This document shows, one piece after another, positions 1 to 30,131 of a stretch of 64,000 nt of DNA. A model generated the notes under the pieces. That model was not told the origin of the DNA. It saw nothing but the letters and a program-made list of their open reading frames with translations, and searched no databases. Position 1 is the first letter of the stretch, and each line of letters starts with the position of its first letter. The position numbers and the translations under genes are program-made. Origin of the DNA: Leptoclinus maculatus (Eukaryota; Chordata; Actinopteri; Perciformes; Stichaeidae); contig JAVDOI010000009.1 in assembly GCA_032191485.1 (NCBI GenBank), forward strand, positions 17,403,843-17,467,842, read 5' to 3'.

Positions 1-121
1 GGCCTGATTTCTTGCACCACTGTGTGATCAATCTTTGACAGTTTGCTGACTCTTTGTTTTGTAACCCCCCCACCCCATTCCCATAAGCCTCTGTCTTGGG
101 CGCTGTCTGAGTCTGGGACTG

Positions 122-354
<233 letters not shown>

Positions 355-2521
355 CTCCCCTCTGCTGAATTGTGATTGTCTGGGGATAGAAACAATGCTG
401 ACTGGTCGGGTATCATTGTCTGCCCCCCCCCCCCATCTACCTGACACATATTGTCATTAGGAATATGCTAACAGCCCTGGCCTCTGTATGGTGGGGGATT
501 CCACCACATAACTCTAATAAATGCTGTGAGGCTTGTAATGAGGCAACTTCACTATCCGGGCGACCTCTACAGGAAGCAGAAAGAGAAAACAGTGAGAACT
601 CATACCAATAAAGTCTTTGAAAGACAGAGAAGCAAATGAGAGGAAAGTGAAGAAATGGTAGGAAAAGAACATGGAAAGGTCTGAGCAGAGAGAGGGGGAA
701 GGCATTGTGCTGCTAATGCGGCCCAGGCCTGGCTAATCCAACAAAGGTTACTGTGGAGACCAACAATGAGGCTGTGAGGCCACGGGATAGGAGGGAGGAG
801 AGGAGCCAGGGAAGGAGAGGAGGGGGCCGGCAACAGCGACAGGGGTGGGGGGGTGGGGGGGGTAGCACCAAAGAAATCTACATGGCATAACCATCTGACC
901 TTATTTTCAGTTTGACACAGGTTTTTAGCAAGAATCCCATGTTCTGGTCTCTAAAATTGAAAAGCATCACTTCCTGTGCAAGCAGTAGGCTTTCTCAGCA
1001 GAAAGGTGAAGCGCACACCTGTTGTTTAAACACACTTATGGGAAAGCTCTGGTGAAACTTCTTTAATCACCGCCATATGACATCATGGAAAGTTACTTTT
1101 TCTTTCCAGCTGCAGTGCTGAAGAATCAGTTGAAGAGTTGAGTTGTGACTGGAAGCTGATTAAAGCCAGCCTCTGTGGGTAAAAGAGCAGCACCCCCCCC
1201 TCCTCCATATGACTGGGGAGCATGGTGGAGCTGTAGTTGTTGAGACAGTTCACGCAAAACTACAAACGTCAAAATAGGCACCTGCGAATATTGTTTGGGG
1301 CTTTTATTGTGAAAGGTGAGAACGGAAAAAGTGGATGTGCTGCCTGTAATGAAGTTTGCCGTCTTGGTTCGGATAGAGCCTTCATGTTTCATAAATACAC
1401 TGTAGGCACAACTCAACCCGTTGTGCACAACGTGATTGGTTGATGCCTTTATTCACACTGCAGAAGCTCAGAAAAATCAACCTTGCTTCTAAAGACAGAA
1501 GCATGTTGCTTTATCGCTGCATAATATTTGCGTTGTGAGTAACACGATTCAGTTTGAAGAAAATACATTGACGTGTGGATTAATCAAACAAAAAGGGTCC
1601 CGGTATGTAAAGTCCCAGTGAAACAGAATATTTGAGCGGTGTACTGTATTGAGCGGTGTTTAAGAGTTATTCAAGACATATCCTAACATTTGATTGGACT
1701 GCTATAAAGTGGGCGGGCTTAGCATGTAGCATGATAAGGAGCTACAGAGGACTGTGGCTCCACACACACCTCCTCCGTCACTAAAAGTTGCAGATTGATT
1801 GGTGGATGTCATGTGACATTGGTTGAAATCAGTCGGTTGTAGCTCATGTTAGCACACGTCATATTTTGTTTTAGGACGAAAAGATGATTGATTTGTAATA
1901 TAAAATTACAAGGAAATCCATTTTAGTCATTTATGTAGCATATATTATTGCATTAAGTACACAATATGACCTGTGATCTAAAAGACATGTTGACTTTAAG
2001 GGCTCGAGAACTATTGTTCAGGCTGAGAGGAGAGCCGAGTGGGAGGAGAACAGGTAAGGCTCACTTCACTGTCACCTGCAACCGGTCAACAGCGACAGAT
2101 GTTAAATGCTGGTTTAGTCGTCACACTGCTCCTCACAGACTCTGACGGCCTTAGTAAATGCAATGTGCTGCTGGAGCTGAAGATTGATCGAAATGTGGAA
2201 GACATCTCATTGTGACAGTTCCCCTTAGTGAGAATGTCATGCTTCACAGAACAGGGGTTGTACATGCACAGTTCGTGTTCGTCCACATCTTACGCTGTGT
2301 TTTCATTTGTGTGTTCCCCTGATTCCTGAGGCCTCCACAGAGCTCTCTGCTCAGACCGCTGCACCGTGCTCCCCTCCTGTGTATGAAATAGCTGCTGACC
2401 CATGACCTTCACACTCACTCGCCTGTCTTTCACACAATCCCTCCCCCATCCCTCCCCCTCTGCTCTACAGATGCCACTTTACAGATGGAAATCACACAGA
2501 AGGCTCGGCTGACTTTTGACT

Positions 2522-2522
<1 letters not shown>

Positions 2523-2598
<76 letters not shown>
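2523..2598. repeat. (AC)n microsatellite, 76 bp
   Basis: About 38 perfect AC units in non-coding sequence. Confidence 0.99.
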
Positions 2599-2599
<1 letters not shown>

Positions 2600-4103
2600 A
2601 AGTAAATAGTTTAAAGGTCAAACTTCCATTTGTCCTCCTCACTCAAAGGCCGTCTGCAGAGAGGATTTATCTGATAACTCTTTGGCAAAATAAAACGTAC
2701 ATCAGGTCTAACATGAGGAAAAAGAAGAATGCATTACCAATAATAAAAACAGAAAGAAAACATGTATATGTATCTTTCAGGACCGTCCATCATTACCAGA
2801 ATGACATTACTTCAGGCACAGCTGAGTTCAGACGGCTCAGTGGTGTGGATGGGTTTGATCAAACCAAATGACTTTAATCTCAGAAATTCTGAGTTGTTTC
2901 TCTGAATTTTACCCCTCCCCGTGGTTTATTATCTTTATACCTATAATGGCCTCCATACACCTTAATAGGTGGTATAACAGGGATTTGATTGTTTCAAATG
3001 TTAGGGTCACAAGACACATGACAGGAGGCTGCTGAATCTCATTTGGCTTAGTATTTTAAATTGTTCTTCCCTGTCTTCTGCCTGTTAATCCGTCACCTTC
3101 ATGAGGAATTCATTATCACGTTCACTTCTGTTTAGTGCCTTCTGCTCAACACGCCAAGTATTTGATTTAAAGGAAATTAGGATTTTACTGCTAAACAGGT
3201 CTGAAACCCCAAAGTAGAACAAACACAACAGACATTCCCAACAGGAATGGATGAGAATGTGACGAGAGTCACTCTCTGAAATCTCTCCACTCACAGTCAG
3301 TGCAGTGTAACGTAAAACGTGACTCATAAGAACACGAACAAGCACAACACCTTCAGATGGGAGTATGTATGTGTTTACATATCTAGCATATTTTGCGTGT
3401 TTGAACTTGCATTTCTCGCTGCATGTCTGTGCAGACCTAATAACTGTTTGGAGGACTGCAGGATATGGGAAAACATCCTGGATGAGATTCATTTTGGATG
3501 TTGCTATGATAATATGAGGTGCAAATTAATGTTCAATTTCAGGGTCGCCAATTTTGTATGCTAAAACTGAAGTCCTTGAACATGTAATGAAATCATTTGA
3601 AAGTGGATCACCTAATAATAATACTAACGTTCAGTCAATCCAGTATGCTATTATTTGCGTCGTGTTCTGATCTGCCCTCTGCGACGGGGAACTGAAGCCG
3701 ATACATCGCTCTCTTCAAAGACACCAGACTCCATTGACAAAAGTAGTCATTTTACGTCACAGAACACATGCGTTAATGGTCTTTGTTTGTTTGTGTTCTT
3801 GTGTGAAACTAACGTGGCGTCCACAGTAGGACATCGCTTAGCCTCCGAGCTGTTTCTCCTGTCTGACATGATGACTGCCATCTAAGTTACTGCTGGGAAA
3901 ATAGCATTTTGACTCTAAAGCATACGGGCTTCGATCAAAACGTGAATGTTCTGATTTGAATACTTTAGGAACACTACCGGGAAGCTACAGAATGATATAA
4001 AAACCTCTAAATGTAACGGACCCGTTCTTTAATGAAGCTGCTGGTGTTGTGTGTGTACTTCCACGGTCAGCGGTCCTGTGGTGGGTCTGTTTGATTTACT
4101 CAC

Positions 4104-21464
<17,361 letters not shown>

Positions 21465-21479
21465 GTTGTTACTGTTGGC

Positions 21480-22620
21480 CCTGGAGAGGAAATGAAGGAG
21501 GAAATAGCAGGAAAAGGTTTAATTTGTTAGCTCGAAGTGTTGCTGAGCCCCTCGGAGATGTGTTTGCTAAAATGAAGCCTGCCCGCTCGAAGCAGAGGCC
21601 AACCACACAGCACACAAGGCGGCATATGCACACAACACACGTCTTTATGGCGATATCAGCTTTAACCAAGCTCTGTCTGATAGTCCTTATCCCTCGTGAT
21701 AAATGAACACAGACCGGCTGCTCCCGTAAGCTAAAACAAAGCCATTTTTGTTTGTTTCTTACATGGAGCCGCAGCTGAGCTAACGCCAGGAGAAGGCGAA
21801 ACATTCTTCTGCGTAGACCCGAACTCCTCGCGTGGCAAAGCGGAGAAGAAATCACGGTCGTCGCTCGGCTGTTGTTGTTATAACACTGTAATATGAGGCT
21901 ATGCCAGCAGCACAGTACACCGACTGTGAAGCGGCCTGTGTGTTGTCGTTTAAATGTGCTAGTCCTCGCTCCAGACGCACCGATAGCTTCTCCGACGAGT
22001 CGGTTATTTCCAGCGGCGGCCTTTTAATGTTGTGTGGGAGAAACCTCCTCAGTGTGGAGGAAAAACGATTCAAAACTATCGCTCGTCATTTAGTGTGGAG
22101 CGGGAACTAGATACGTCCACACTTACAGCCCGACAGAAGTAGCCTCGGTAGGGTGTAGATAGCACCAGCTCGCGTGTGTTTTTCTCCGGTAGTTCGGGGC
22201 GTAGCATACTGAATGTTGAGAAAGTAGTGGCAACCAACGGCGCAACCTCAGTAGGAACCCGGGTCATATCAGAACAGGTTCAACCGGGTCACTGTACACT
22301 GGACGTTTCTACTACAAGGCCATACGTGTTATTATTAGGAATCAAGTTTTAGTAGTTGCACTTATTCTGGAGGCTGCTGCAGCTTATATATATATTTATG
22401 TAAATATGTACACACGCGCGCGCGTTCATACATCTGTTCAATCATGCACAGCCTCTTCCACCACTGCGCAGGACCTGAGTAAAACACTCACCTGTTGATA
22501 TGAAGTTCTGGGTCCACTCTCCTAGTCCAGGACACTTGGAACAAAAACCCCGGATCGTCACAGACCTCGTCATGAATTAAATCGACCCTTTAGTCCTCTC
22601 GGCTCCACCATGGCTCTTTC
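21480..22620 (-). promoter_or_regulatory. Probable dtx4 5' UTR/promoter region
   Basis: The dtx4 start-codon exon has an acceptor 16 bases before the ATG, so a leader exon must lie further right. A good minus-strand donor (AACAG followed by GTGAGTG, exon edge at 22492) is a candidate end for that exon. The sequence from about 21840 to 22300 is visibly richer in CpG than its surroundings. No TATA box was identified. The exact transcription start is unresolved. Confidence 0.35.
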
Positions 22621-23411
22621 CTTCTCGCCCTCCACAAAGCCAATATACTATACTATATATATTTTATTATAAATTCCAATCAGCGAGAAACTGGATTCCT
22701 TCTAATGGGTTGGTGGAAGGGAGACGGTGCGTCCATGATGCGTCGAAATAATGAACGGTGCCATGTTTATCCTTTCGCTTCCATCTTCGCCTCACTGTAG
22801 GAAAACTTGGTATGAAGCTACAAAGGCTAGTGGGGGGGACAGCAGCCGGCTCCTGCCCCTCACCACGCCTTGTAACCCTCATGGTGATTGGTGGCCGAGA
22901 ACCAATAGAAAGACGGTCGCCAAAAACTTTCATGCACAACACCGACGTCTAATTAAAATGCCTTGGTTTGTTCGTCGTTTGTCTATGTGCCTCTGCACTA
23001 TAATCGATAACTACCATCATTGTACACATGTGAACGTGAAATATAATTAAAGTTATGCTCTGATCATGGTACTTTTGTTTTACTTTTTCTTTGGCCACTT
23101 TGGAATTCCCTGACAGGCAGCTGGCAGAGTATAATCAGGTCTGAGGAGTTGTCTGTAGGCTCTTGTCTTTGTGGTGACATGCTGCCACCTGGTGGATAAA
23201 TTGGATATTCCAAATATGTTTCTGAAGCAGGTCACAGTAAAAAAACATGAAACTTAAATATAAGGAGAATATAATGTCGTCACATAACAGGTGTGCATGT
23301 AACTTTATTACCGTATCTATTGTCTGCTCAATAAACTCTACGTATTTTCCTACTTAAATACTCGCTAAGACAGCTATTAAATGGAGTATGACGTCATACG
23401 TGTTTGACGCG

Positions 23412-23484
23412 GGCTCCATAGCTCAGGGGTTAGAGCACTGGTCTTGTAAACCAGGGGTCGCGAGTTCAAATCTCGCTGGGGCCT
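23412..23484 (+). tRNA. tRNA-Thr (anticodon TGT)
   Basis: A 73-base cloverleaf. The acceptor strand GGCTCCA pairs with TGGGGCC (one G-T pair), and the D-arm carries the A-box-like TAGCTCAGGGGTTAGAGC. The anticodon stem is CTGGT/ACCAG around the loop CTTGTAA, giving anticodon TGT (reads ACA, threonine). The T-arm includes GAGTTCAAATCTC (B box). A T-rich stretch starts 9 bases downstream, as expected for a Pol III terminator. All stems are intact, so it looks functional. Confidence 0.96.
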
Positions 23485-23757
23485 AAACATAATTTTTATT
23501 TTCTTTGATCGTATACTGCGTTGTTACTGTGGATACATACGTTGTGGTAGAAGTTTTCTGTTTTAAAACACGAATTTGAACAACTTCCAAACATCAAATC
23601 TTTAAAGAACATTGTACAGAGCATCAGTCTGTTAGCCCAAAACGAGTACTAGAAAATAATGCAACATAAATAACATGACTCCATGAAAATGATTCATTCA
23701 ACATCATAGGCGTGAAGTATAATTTATCTGCCATTGTTCACGTTGTATATTGAAAAA

Positions 23758-23883
23758 TGTCAGTTTTCACCCCATTCACAGCCTGTTCACCCTGTTGCCG
23801 TCTGGAAAGATATACAGAAGTATCAGCTGCCCTACGCCATACTTCTTTCCTCTGGCTATGAGACTCCATAACTCCTCCTCCAC
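23758..23883 (+). mobile_element. LINE 3'-end fragment (L2/Rex1-like), left half of a split copy
   Basis: The plus strand reads LLPSGKIYRSISCPTPYFFP followed by LAMRLHNSSS. This is the recognisable C-terminal end of fish L2/Rex1-type LINE ORF2 proteins (LLPSGRRYR...NSFFPQAIRLLN). It is cut at 23883 by the inverted-repeat element, and the rest of the LINE tail resumes at 28583. Confidence 0.75.
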
Positions 23884-24925
23884 GGTCCGTGTACGCTTTA
23901 GTCATCTGTTTTACCGTTCATTCGATAAAACGAAAATACGGAAATACCATGGTATTCTCGTTTTTCGTTTCAAACCAAAAAACGGGAAAACGGAAATGGG
24001 CGGTCGTATTTCCGTTTTTGGTTCTAAATTCAAAAACGGAAAAACCACAGAACCAAAGTCAAATAACGAGCCGTATTTCGTTTTTGCAAATCCCTTTTTT
24101 GTTTTTTCCTTTAAAACGAGACGAAGAGCACAACAGGTAACCCGGAAACAAGAATATTTCAAAATAAAAGTGAAGGCAATATAATGACCGTATGCAAGAA
24201 ATTTAGTTTAGTCTTATCTTTTCTGACAGACTTGTTCTTCTAAATGAACACTTTCTTCCCTATGAAGGTTTCTGTCTGGCTTTTATTGAACAGGACGTCC
24301 CTCTAACAATTACTATACTTGCAGTTTCTGCACTTACAACCTGTTTACTATGCCGACTCTGACAATTATCAGAGTAAGTTGAACCCAAAATGAATTAATT
24401 AACTTGTCTTTTCCATTCAGTACAACATAGAAGCACATATGACTACATATTGATAAATGATAGAAAAACACATTAAGGCTATCATCATTAAATTTACACT
24501 AAATATATGAGATTACATGTAAAGAATATATCAATATCTGAGATCAAAACACTCTTAGCTCAATATAAGGAAAGAAATCATCAAAGAGAATGAAACTTAA
24601 ATGAGGATAAATCATATTAATAAAAAGTAAATTACATCTTAAGATAGCACTTCCTATGTGGCTGTGGCTATATATTACTATATATATTATATATGTCTGC
24701 GGACACTAGTTGTTGCACTATGACCATTAATTGCATTTTATTATGTTGTGCTATGCTCTATTGCACATGTTTTGTATGTCTTATGACATTTTGCTATTTT
24801 TCAAATATTTTAATAAAGAAGTTCATGTTTCAAGTTCAAGTACATGGAATCTTAGAAAATACTTTTTTTTTACCGTGGTATCGAAATTGGCATCGAGAAT
24901 CGTGTTATTTTACTGGTATTGGCAC

Positions 24926-26640
24926 AGAATCCGTTACGCGTGGAACCCGTTACCCGTGGAACCCGTTACGCGTGGAACCCGTTACGCACGGAATCCGTTA
25001 CCCGTGGAACATGTGGAACCCGTTACCCGTGGAACCCGTTACCCATATGATGCAAAACCCGTGGAACCCGTTACGTATGGAATCCGTTACACGTGCAACC
25101 CGTTACCCGTATGATGCAAAACCCGTGGAACACGCAGAACACGTGGAACACGTGGAACACGTTACCCGTGGAACACGTTACCCGTGGAACCCATTACCCA
25201 TATGATGCAAAACCCGTGGAACCCGTTACATATGGAATCCGTTACGCGTGGAATCCGTTACCCGTATAATGCAAAACACGTGGAACCCGTTACGCGTGGA
25301 ATCCGTTACACGTGGAACCTGTGGGACCTGTGGAACACGTGGGACCTGTGGAACACGTGGAACCCGTGTTACCCGTGGAACCCATTACCCGTGGAACACG
25401 TGGAACCCGTTACCCGTGGAACACGTTACCCATGGAACCCATTACCCATATGATGCAAAACCCGTGGAACCCGTTACATATGGAATCCGTTACGCGTGGA
25501 ACCCGTTACCCGTATAATGCAAAACACGTGGAACCCGTTACGCGTGGAACCAGTTACGCGTGGAACTCGTTACATATGGAATCCGTGACGCACGGAAACC
25601 GTTACGCGTGGAACCCGTTACGCGTGGAACCCGTTACGCATGGAACCTGTTACCCGTGGAACTCGTTACGCGTGGAATCCGTTACGCGTGGAACCCGTTA
25701 CGCGTGGAATCTGTTACGCGTGGAATCCGTTACGCACGAAACCCATTACGCACGGAACCCGTTACGCACGGAACCCGTGGGACCTGTGGAACACGTGGAA
25801 CCCGTTACCCGTGGAACCCGTTACCCGTGGAACCCGTTACCCGTATGATGCAAAACCCGTGGAACGTGCGGAAAACACGTGGAACCCGTTACGCGTGGAA
25901 CCCGTTACGCGTGGAACTTGTTACGTATGGCATCCGTGATGCAGGGAACCCGTTACGCACGGAACCCGTTACGCGTGGAACCCATTACGCGTGGAACCCG
26001 TTACGTGTCGAACCCATTACCCGTGGAACCCGTTACGCGTGGAACCCGTTACCCGTGGAACTCGTGGAACCCGTTACCCGTGGAACTCGTGGAACCCGTT
26101 ACGCACGGAACCCGTTACGTGTGGAACCCGTTATGCGTGGAACCCGTGGAACCCGTTACGCGTGGAACCCGTTACGCGTGGAACCCGTTACCCGTGGAAC
26201 CCGTTACGCGTGGAACCCGTTACGCATGGAACGCGTTACGTGTGGAATCCGTTACGCGTGGAACCCGTTACGCGTGGAACCCGTTACAAGTGGAACCCGT
26301 TACGCACGGAGCCCGTTACGCACGGAATCCGTTACGCATGGAACCTGTGGAACCTGTGGAACCCGTGGAACACGTGGAACCCATTACGTATGGAATCCGT
26401 TACGCGTGGAACCCTTTACCCGTATGATGCAAAACCCGTGGAACACGCGGAACACGTGGAACCCGTGGCACACGCGTGGAACTCCTTACGTATGGAATCC
26501 GTGACGCACGGAACCCGTTACGCACGGAACCCGTTACGCACAGAACCCGTTATGCGTGGAACCCGTTACGCGTGGAACCCGTTACGCGTGGAACCCGTTA
26601 CGCGTGGAACCCGCGGAACCCGCGGAACCCGTTACGCAAC
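24926..26640 (+). repeat. 16-bp-unit GC-rich minisatellite with higher-order structure
   Basis: About 100 units of CCGTTACGCGTGGAAC and variants. The middle NNN varies between ACGCGTG, ACCCGTG, ACGCACG and ACGTATG types. A spacer variant containing ATGATGCAAAAC or ATAATGCAAAAC recurs about eight times, giving a higher-order repeat. The plus strand lacks stop codons in long stretches of all three frames (the longest open frame is 314 codons), while the minus strand has TAA in nearly every unit. The predicted WNPLRVEPVTRGTRYA-type peptides are 16-residue periodic and match no family I recognise; I do not call a gene. Confidence 0.95.
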
Positions 26641-27389
26641 TGAGCAGATCAGGATTCCATGAGGAGAAGCCAGTGAGCATTTAGAAACTCCTCTATGAAA
26701 ACTATCTGTCCGGTGATCTGAATGAAAATTATTTACTCGAGTTGTTTGATTTCCTGCATCTGACCCTCTCCATTCTCAGAAACCAGTGAGGACAATGTTT
26801 CCCATTGAGGAGGAGTCACCTGGTCTGGACTCCCTGGAGACTCTCTGGTCTTGTGGGCCGATGGCAGCGAGAGGGGGTCGGGGGGCTTTGGGGCCCGACT
26901 CTAAAGGTCTGAGGGAACGTGTGAAAACTGCCCCTGTGGTCCTGCATCCCTCAGTTCAATGTAATAAAGTTACTGACCAAATGTCTACATTTTTTATTTT
27001 TGAAACCCATTCCGGTGGTTTAACTGTGCCAGCAACATGCTCACTCAACCAAGGGTCACACAAACATTGAGTGTAACATACATATTTATGCACAGGTCTT
27101 ACACACACACACTTACAATTAAACACACATGATTGCCCTTAGTCTCTACCCCCCAAAATGTGTGATATGAGTCTGATCTACGAAGAAAGTTCCCTGCTCT
27201 CCTTGGCGAGCAGGGAGAAATGGAGGCTGTTTCCCCTGCCAAATCAAAGATTGTTCTATTGGTGGCTGGAGGGTAAGTGGCAGCATATACTGTGTGTCAT
27301 ATTGATGACTTTGGTGGTTACAATTTTTAATAAGTTAAAATGATATATAGGGACTAGGGGTGTCACGATACCAAAAATTCAGTAGTCGG
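26641..27389. other. Spacer between minisatellite and right arm
   Basis: No recognisable gene. The end next to the right arm (27357 onward, AGGGGTGTCACGATACCAAA) resembles the terminus of a common dispersed fish DNA repeat. A matching end is absent on the left, where the minisatellite begins instead. Confidence 0.5.
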
Positions 27390-28582
27390 TGCCAATACCA
27401 GTAAAATAACACGATTCTCGATGCCAATTTCAATACCACGGTAAAAAAAAAGGAATTTCTAAGATTCCATGTACTTGAACTTGAAACATGAACTTCTTTA
27501 TTAAAATATTTGAAAAATAGCAAAATGTCATAAGACATACAAAACATGTGCAATAGAGCATAGCACAACATAATAAAGTGCAATTAATGGTCATACTGCA
27601 ACAACTAGTGTCCCCAGACACATTCCAGACTTCCAGGCATCTTTTCAAAAGGTACTGTGCAAAAACAACAACAGTGCAGTAATCTATAGCCACATAGGAA
27701 GTGCTATCTTAAGATGTAATTGACTTTTTATTAATATGATTTATCCTCATTTAAGTTTCATTCTCTTTGATGATTTCTTTCCTTATATTGAGCTAAGAGT
27801 GTTTTGATCTCAGATATCGATATATACTTTACATGTAATCTCATATATTTAGTGTAAATTTAATGATGATAGCCTTAATGTGTTTTTCTATCATTTATCA
27901 ATATGTAGTCATATGTGCTTCTATGTTGTACTGAATGGAAAAGACAAGTTAATTAATTCATTTTGGGTTCAACTTACTCTGATAATTGTCAGAGTCGGCA
28001 TAGTAAACAGGTTGTAAGTGCAGAAACTGCAAGTATAGTAATTGTTAGAGGGACGTCCTGTTCAATAAAAGCCAGACAGAAACCTTCATAGGGAAGAAAG
28101 TGTTCATTTAGAAGAACAAGTCTGTCAGAAAAGATAAGACTAAACTGCTTTAACCAATGAATTGAGAATGATTAGTTTTCTACTGTATATGGACCAGGAG
28201 GTTATAGATAAATGAATATTAAACTGCATGTAGTCAACTACTGTTGCTAACACACTCCCATGGGCCCAGAGTTATTTATTTATTAATTTCTTGCATACGG
28301 TCATTATATTGCCTTCACTTTTATTTTGAAATATTCTTTTTTCCGGGTTACCTGTTGTGCTCTGCGTCTCGTTTTAAAGGAAAAAACTAAAAGGGATTTG
28401 CAAAAACGAAATACGGCTCGTTATTTGACTTTGGTTCTGTGGTTTTTCCGTTTTTGAATTCAGAACCAAAAACGGAAATACGACCACCCATTTCCGTTTT
28501 CCCGTTTTTTGGTTTGAAACGAAAAACGAGAATTCGTTTTATCGAATGAACGGTAAAACAGATGACTAAAGCGTACACGGAC

Positions 28583-28713
28583 CCTCCACCCTCCATATAT
28601 AATATAGTTTCAGTATTTTTCTTATGTAGCAAAATGGGACTACAATCTGCATTTCGTTGTGCAACCCTGTGGTACAATGACAAATAAAAAACCTTGTAAA
28701 CTTGGAACCTTGG
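28583..28713 (+). mobile_element. LINE 3' UTR fragment, right half of the split copy
   Basis: Starts with the duplicated target CCTCCAC and runs through TCGTTGTGCAACCCTG and ACAATGACAAATAAA to CTTGTAAACTTGG. This is the kind of 3' UTR and tail that follows the L2/Rex1-like ORF end seen at 23758-23883. Confidence 0.65.
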
Positions 28714-30081
28714 TATTTCCTAATTCCACTGACCTGTGTTAATGCAAATGTATCTGACTTTGACTGAATTTATATATATAAAATATTCCTCTTCTACTCA
28801 ACTAAAGTTCAAGTGTCTCAAAATTGTACTTAAGTACAGTACTTGAGTAAATGGATTACGTTACATTGGAGCTCTGTCCGTGTTGTTTGACAACACGGTC
28901 AACAACAAACGGCCCATTGCAGTGTAGAGAACATCCACTTAAAGATGATAAAACTGACCTCTGTTAGGGCTGACCCTACAAGGTTTAATGACCCTAGTCT
29001 AAGTTAGTCTTTGTATTTCTTATATATATATATATTTTTTTTTTAAATGTCTCAGAGTAACAAACTCACTTTATTTGTAAACCCTTCACAAATTGTCTCT
29101 TTTAACTGTTTGCATTTGTTCTAATCTTGTTCTGTAGTCATACAAAATGCATCTCACCTTACTGACTCACTATACATATTGTGTGCCTTCATACATTGAT
29201 CATACAAGCTTAGTTGACCAAATCTCCAAATTTGAAACATCTGAGTCAACATTAACAATATGTATATATTTTTAAAAAAAAGATCAAGTCTCATCCTTAA
29301 TAACAAATTAGACAAAAAGCTGAATTTTGTGATTGCTGACATCATTGATTTAGTTATTACATTTTCTCAATCTTCTGCAAGATCATCCAGGTGTCCTTTC
29401 ATAATAAATTCAGGTTTTAATTAACCCATCAGAATGCCAGAGAGCTTTATAAAAGAAAACTCGTACATTATTTGACATATATAGACATATTCTTTGCTAA
29501 ATATTCAAAATAATTGCCTTTATTTTAAGAATGACAACAGATTATGTACATTTATGTTTTTCAAAAACACTAACATGTAACCTTTTGAACCTTGTGGATG
29601 ATCATGAAGTGGAGTTGATTAAGATTAGTTCTTTGTCCTAATACATTATGGAAGCAGTTCAGCAGTTGAAGCAGTATTTCACTCATTATGTGAGGAGCAA
29701 CAGTACACCCAGATGGACAAAACGTTTAAATAAAGTCCCTTTTCTGAAGATATAATGTGTTTAATAAAATGATGGTCCATTTGAGTTTCAGTTTACAATA
29801 TCCAGGCAACAATAGCATGATTTTACTCATATAGCCTGTATATTGGGTGTGAATTTCTGTTCTGGTTATGTACTGAAGTAACCTAAATGTAAAAGCTACA
29901 AATCTATTTTGACACATTACCCTCCTCAGAGGTTTGTCAGTTCGGACCGGGTCCTGACATCAATGCAAATGTGCACATGGACCGACCAGATGCACAGTCA
30001 CTGCAGTACATAATCCATATACAATTATTACTGACAGGAAGCACGGGAATAAGAAATTATCATATTTCATTAAAAGCTTGG
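28714..30081. other. Intergenic, AT-rich; nothing recognised
   Basis: I see no open frame with family resemblance, no RNA gene and no clear repeat termini in this stretch. Confidence 0.5.
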
Positions 30082-30112
30082 GCCCGGATAGCTCAGTCGG
30101 TAGAGCATCAGA
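30082..30112 (+). pseudogene. 5' half of a tRNA-Lys (fragment)
   Basis: GCCCGGATAGCTCAGTCGGT followed by AGAGCATCAGA matches the acceptor strand, D-arm and start of the anticodon stem of vertebrate tRNA-Lys. It then breaks off into unrelated sequence before the anticodon is complete. There is no T-arm or acceptor 3' strand. It cannot make a tRNA; it may be a retro-inserted fragment or the head of a degraded SINE. Confidence 0.8.
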
Positions 30113-30131
30113 GTTAAAAAGGTCTACTATG

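Larger units (their letters stand above)
23884..28582. mobile_element. 4.7-kb long-inverted-repeat element
   Basis: The left arm (23884-24925) and right arm (27390-28582) are inverted copies of each other. The outer ends are GGTCCGTGTACGC and its inverse GCGTACACGGAC. Both arms contain matching stretches all along, for example TTTACCGTTCATTCGATAAA and TTCATGTTTCAAGTTCAAGT. The element is flanked by the 7-bp direct repeat CCTCCAC (23877-23883 and 28583-28589) and splits a LINE tail, so it inserted as a unit. The right arm holds an extra 140-bp block (about 28146-28285) missing on the left. No transposase is visible, so it is non-autonomous. Between the arms lie a 1.7-kb minisatellite and about 750 bp of unrecognised sequence. 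A foldback-type or Mutator-like origin is possible; the superfamily is not settled. Confidence 0.85.

Noticed and set aside
3085..3492. Minus-strand open frame of 135 codons that could be a further dtx4 exon
   Set aside because: No resemblance to the expected dtx4 continuation, RING or DTC domain, and no suitable splice sites.
24731..25114. Open frame MHFIMLCYALLHMFCMSYDI, also found inverted at 27335-27583
   Set aside because: The same peptide on both arms simply reflects the inverted repeat. It has no recognisable domain and differs in its continuation on each side.
24693..26662. Several open frames up to 314 codons with a 16-residue periodic peptide
   Set aside because: A 16-bp unit without stop codons is open in all three frames by construction. 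There is no splice structure, promoter or known family, so it is called a repeat, not a gene.
30082..30120. Functional tRNA-Lys gene
   Set aside because: Only the 5' half is present; anticodon stem, T-arm and 3' acceptor strand are missing.
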